Below, one piece after another: positions 59,937-64,000 of a stretch of DNA of 64,000 nt. The position numbers and the translations under genes were made by a program. Position 1 is the first letter of the stretch. Each line of letters begins with the position of its first letter. Under the pieces are notes generated by a model, which saw only the letters and a program-made list of their open reading frames with translations, ran no database searches and was not told the origin of the DNA. This DNA comes from Saxidomus purpurata (taxonomy: Eukaryota > Mollusca > Bivalvia > Venerida > Veneridae), in the NCBI GenBank assembly GCA_022818135.1, contig JAFMSR010000010.1, forward strand, positions 34,913,635 to 34,977,634, written 5' to 3'.

Positions 59937-61527
59937 GTGGACATTTCCAACTTAATCGGAATCGTAATCGGATTTTGAATCGGAAAATTCACGGCTGAAT
60001 AATGGGGGACATCTCATCGTTGTAAAATGTCATCTTTACCAAGCTAATGGTAAATATCGGGTATGATCAGGATCACAGAGAAAAGCAAAATGCAAACATA
60101 GTCCAAACCGTACATGTATTATGAAAATACTTTTAATAACATTATTAGTTTAATACATCGTCCAAATTCATTGAGAATGCGCGGTAAATGCCTCATCATA
60201 AATGTATGGTACAGCTCATGATCAGATTGGAAAGTCATCGCCTCCGACTCCGTGGATCTAGTCCCGGACCATCCTCATCATCACTGCTGTTAACGATCGC
60301 AGCGCGATCCTGCATCAAAGAAGTTCATTAAACTTCCTGGCACCAGTGGGTCTTTTGATGTCACTTCACGTGAAATGTACAGTCATAGCAGCAGTTTTAC
60401 ACCGGCCACCGTTGCTGTCACGCACTGTACACACAAGTCGTGGTAGATGCAAAGGACATCATTTGTCACGTTGGAAGCGGGATTTTGTGACTTCTTAACG
60501 ATGCCCAGACGTTTGGTCTTATGATCCAACTAGGCACAGACTTACCCTTTCCTGAGGACTGTGTCTTTTTGACCTACAACATCTGTTCTAACCGAGACCC
60601 GTTCATGACACCATGTACGGTCCAACAGTTAGCTAGGAAAGGTTAACGAATGCGAAGGAAGTTTAGGAAATCGTACGCTGTGTGGAACATGCCAACGCCA
60701 AACTTACATCGTACAGTATGGAACACCGAAGCTGTCTTATGTTAAGACATTACAAAAAAATTGTCTTGCTAATGAACGAATATATCTTCTTAAATGTCAT
60801 GTTGGTATGTCTAGTACACATACTATCTTATTATACCGTTGTTATATTATGTGAAACGTACATGCTATCTTGTCTAAATAGCACGTTAACTTCCCTACAT
60901 CATATGATTTCTTGTCAATCTGACATGTAATATTGTCTGTTTTTCACTATACTTGTGGTTATTAAAAGTGTGCTATTATGTACAATTCTTGTATTATCAT
61001 CTTGAAATTCACCAATTCATAAACAAGATATCACAATTATTTGGGAAGAAAGAAAAATAATTGAACAAGACAGGACACTCTGTTAACAAAGTAACTCGTA
61101 ACATAAGACTCTTAACATAAGACAGCTAAGGCGTTTCCATAGTACATGGTGGCTACATCCCAGGCATCTTCTATCTCATACCGCACATATTTATGCATTC
61201 CTTTCATGTCGTCAGAAGGATTTGGAAATGCACTGTTGAATTATGTGATTCATTATTTTATTCATTCCTTTAATGCCTTGGATTACAGCAGTACAGCATA
61301 TTCTTGAACAAATGGGTCTCTGATGGTAACTCATTAGGATATGTAGTCCAAATAAATGTACGCGATGAACAAAATTTTCTTTATTGCGGCCTGAATTTGT
61401 AGCATAATTATCCGATAGTGAACAGTTTTATAATAAAGGAAACACGTTGAGATGTCCCCCAATCTTCAGTCAACAATAGTCCGATTCAAAATCCGATTAC
61501 GTTTCCGATTAAGTTGGAAATGTCCAC
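59937..61527. mobile_element. TIR DNA transposon remnant, possibly PIF/Harbinger-like
   Basis: Inverted termini of about 83 bp (59937-60019 and 61445-61527) begin GTGGACATTTCCAACTTAAT and differ at roughly ten positions. The interior is GC-richer than its surroundings. Around 60480-60700 a broken plus-strand frame reads FPEDCVFLTYN, then RDPFMTPCTVQQLARK and MRRKFRK, which reminds me of the DDE-nuclease C-terminal half of PIF/Harbinger transposases. Stops and frameshifts interrupt it. No clean target-site duplication is seen. The element is absent at the matching position in intron 1 of copy C, so it arrived after the C/D duplication. Confidence 0.6.
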
Positions 61528-61943
61528 CTATATTTCACCATAAAAGTTCAATAACCTATAATATTCAATAGAAATCACATTGTTATACAGAATGATACCT
61601 TTTAGTTATAACTTTAGTGGTATTCATTCTTCGAGAAGTACAAAACAGTGCTGAATTTTGTTTTTGAATTAAGATAGTTATTTTAACAGTAGTACCTTCA
61701 TTAGAATGAAAATGAGAAGGGACTAGTATTACATAAGCACAGTAATATTAGACATAGATCTGAAAATAATAATACTCACAAGTACATCAATATATACAGA
61801 CGTCATTAGGCATTAACATTAGTGCATTTACCAAGAACATAATTTTAAAGTCACATAAAGTGCAAATGTAGTCACATACAACTGCAGTATTCCTTTCCTT
61901 ATAAAGCAAAAACAATTGATGAATGAGTTCCGTTTATTTGCAG

Positions 61944-62016
61944 CCCTGCAGGAAGATGCCAACTTTGTGAAAAAGATGGCATATCACGTGACAATGACTG
62001 CTTCCAATTGGGAGAA
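61944..62016 (+). CDS. TRAF-like gene copy D, coding exon 2 (RING finger, C-terminal half)
   Basis: 73-nt plus-strand exon with TTTGCAG acceptor and GTAAGT donor. After completing an Asn codon it encodes PAGRCQLCEKDG, then a linker and CFQLGE. It aligns without gaps to exon 2 of copies A and C. Exon 3 is not in the window: by analogy with copy C it should follow the 46-bp minisatellite that runs off the right edge. Confidence 0.85.
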
Positions 62017-62119
62017 GTAAGTTGGATCTTTTTTCTTTATAGAAGTTGACCTTTAACAAGAGGCATACACAGCGTGAGCAATGATTGTTGTTTTAGTGGT
62101 CCATTTTATATTCACAGTT

Positions 62120-62245
62120 TAAAAACAACTGAGAACTTGTTGCTGTAATAATATGTCTATTGAGAATTTGTTGCTATAATAAAACATGTAGGTTTTGATT
62201 TATTTTCAGAAATTGCTTCTATAAATAATATGTCTAGGTTTGTTC
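62120..62245. repeat. Unexpanded counterpart of the 45-bp minisatellite in copy D
   Basis: About three degenerate units: GAGAACTTGTTGCTGTAATA, GAGAATTTGTTGCTATAATA, and one near GAAATTGCTTCTATAAATAA. Flanking sequence on the right (ACAATGCCAA, then AGTTTTGTCTTGTCTAGC) is the same as the right flank of the large array in copy C. Confidence 0.75.
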
Positions 62246-62944
62246 CGAATTTCTAGCTCCTGGGCGTTAACAATGCCAAATTTGGCAAAATTCTCTAAGA
62301 TAAGGACAGTAACTCCGGACAGTTTTGTCTTGTCTAGCCAGCATTCTACATAGCATTAGATCTTGTACTTAAATATTCAGTCAAGGTTCATGTAAAAAAC
62401 ATCTTCTCTGTTTACAAGTTCAAATGTAGCATTTCTGTTACCGATAAATCAGGGAAAGTCGGTTTCATCTAATCCAAATTGAATGGGTAAGATAATGTTG
62501 CCATGAACACTCTTTCAAGGTTTTTAGAAACTTGGCGTCCTGTGACTAAACAAGGTTAAATACAATGTATATTACTTCTTCATCAGTAACATTAGCTCTT
62601 AACACACTGGTCCTGTCTATCCAATAATGAGACTGGACCGCGATCATGTAACCATACACACTTTATCCTGGTTTAGTGATGATTGCTAAAATACTGTTGT
62701 TCTCAGTGTTTAAACAGGGTCAGCGTGTATTATTTAGTTATATTGAAGTTGGGACCAATTTTATGGATATATAGGTCAGGTCTCGTAAATAATATAATGT
62801 AAACAATATCACGTCACACAAATAAATTCCATTTAGGTTTGGTTGTGCCTAAGTTGAATAAGTGATGATTATAAATAATTTGTTTAAACAGTTTGCAACA
62901 AAGACATTTTTAATTCAATTAAATGTACATGAAATTTCCATATA

Positions 62945-64000
62945 ATGCTGTTGCAGTACACAAATCACTATTTTAGACAATAGATAAATAATGCTGCTGA
63001 AGTAAACAAATCACTATTTTAGACAATAGATAAATAATGCTGCTGAAGTACAAAAATCATCATTTGAGACAGTAGATAAATAATTCTGCTGAAGTACACA
63101 AATCACTATTTTAGACAATAGATAAATAATGCTGCTGAAGTACACAAATCACTATTTTAGACAGTAGATAATAATGCTGCTGAAGTACACAAATCACTAT
63201 TTGAGACAATAGATAAATAATGCTGCTGCAGTACACAAATCACTATTTTAGACAATAGATAAATAGTGCTGCTGCAGTACACAAATCACTATTTCAGACA
63301 GTAGATAATAATGCTGCTGAAGTACACAAATTACTATTTGAGACAATAGATAAATAATGCTGCTGAAGTACACAAATCATTATTTGAGACAGTAGATAAA
63401 TAATTCTGCTGAAGTACACAAATCACTATTTTTAGACAATAGATAAATAATGCTGCTGAAGTACACAAATCATTATTTGAGAAAGTAGATAATAATGCTG
63501 CTGCAGTACACAAATCACTATTTTAGACAATAGATAAATAATGCTGCTGCAGTACACAAATCACTATTTCAGACAGTAGATAATAATGCTGCTGAAGTAC
63601 AAAAATCACTATTTTAGACAATAGATAAATAATGCTGCTGAAGTACACAAATCACTATTTCAGACAGTAGATAATAATGCTGCTGAAGTACACAAATCAC
63701 TATTTGAGACAATAGATAAATAATGATGCTGCAGTACACAAATCACTATTTTAGACAATAGATAAATAATGCTGCTGCAGTACACAAATCACTATTTGAG
63801 ACAATAGATAAATAATGCTGCTGAAGTACACAAATCACTATTTTAAGACAGTAGATAAATAATTCTGCTGCAGTACACAAATCATTATTTTAGACAATAG
63901 ATAAATAATGCTGCTGAAGTACACAAATCACTTTTTGAGACAATAGATAAATAATACTGCTGCAGTACAGAAATCACTATTTTAGACAATAGATAATAAT
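62945..64000. repeat. 46-bp minisatellite in copy D, running off the window
   Basis: About 23 units of TGCTGCTGAAGTACACAAAT, CACTATTTTAGACAATAGAT, AAATAA (46 bp), with GAAGTAC/GCAGTAC and ACAATAG/ACAGTAG variants and 44-47-bp length variants. The flank just to its left matches copy C near 46620, where this array is not present. Confidence 0.95.

Noticed and set aside
62945..64000. CRISPR-like regular array
   Set aside because: The 46-bp units are contiguous with no unique spacers; this is a eukaryotic minisatellite.

Overview
This is AT-rich, intron-rich animal DNA with no bacterial-style gene packing, no long protein-coding ORF that looks real, and dense nested mobile elements. Spliced exons of TRAF-type RING/zinc-finger genes, tRNA-derived SINEs and many elements carrying tandem internal units of about 135-165 bp (resembling the bivalve 'pearl'/Helitron-like repeats) suggest a bivalve mollusc. 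That assignment is an inference from repeat and gene style, not a search result.

The only genes I can support are four partial copies of one TRAF-like gene. Copy A is on the minus strand (exon 1 at 14178-14069, exon 2 at 13539-13467, exon 3 at 7201-7100). Copy B is on the minus strand with only exon 3 (30089-29988), next to a 500-base N gap. Copy C is on the plus strand (39074-39174, 41304-41376, 47001-47102). Copy D is on the plus strand (56922-57025, 61944-62016; exon 3 lies beyond the window). Exon sizes and splice phases agree: about 101-110, 73 and 102 nt. Each encodes a RING finger and the start of the first TRAF zinc finger. Later exons (second zinc finger, coiled coil, MATH domain) were not recognised. 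In every copy that shows exon 1, the RING has Asn where TRAFs normally have the third zinc-binding Cys.

Layout. 1-7 kb: tandem-unit repeats, a triply nested transposon block (2641-5562) and a decayed LINE. 7-14.2 kb: copy A, with a 4.2-kb TIR element in intron 2. 14.2-21.9 kb: repeats, including a 164-bp tandem array and a tandem repeat carrying nuclear-receptor-like sites. 21.9-33 kb: inverted arms around copy B. 33-37 kb: pearl-like elements, a LINE fragment, a GATATC-palindrome cluster and a tRNA-derived SINE. 37.3-50.4 kb: copy C with a 45-bp minisatellite of nearly 4 kb in intron 2. 50.4-53.9 kb: nothing recognised. 53.9-64 kb: copy D, with a second TIR-element copy upstream, a Harbinger-like remnant in intron 1 and a 46-bp minisatellite at the window edge.

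Main biological story: a young, rearranging cluster of TRAF-like immune-signalling genes in inverted orientation (A and B minus, C and D plus). The paralogues have diverged through copy-specific transposons and copy-specific minisatellites in the same intron. The longest open frame in the window (1079 codons, minus strand) is a by-product of a 45-bp repeat whose length is divisible by three, and is probably not a gene.
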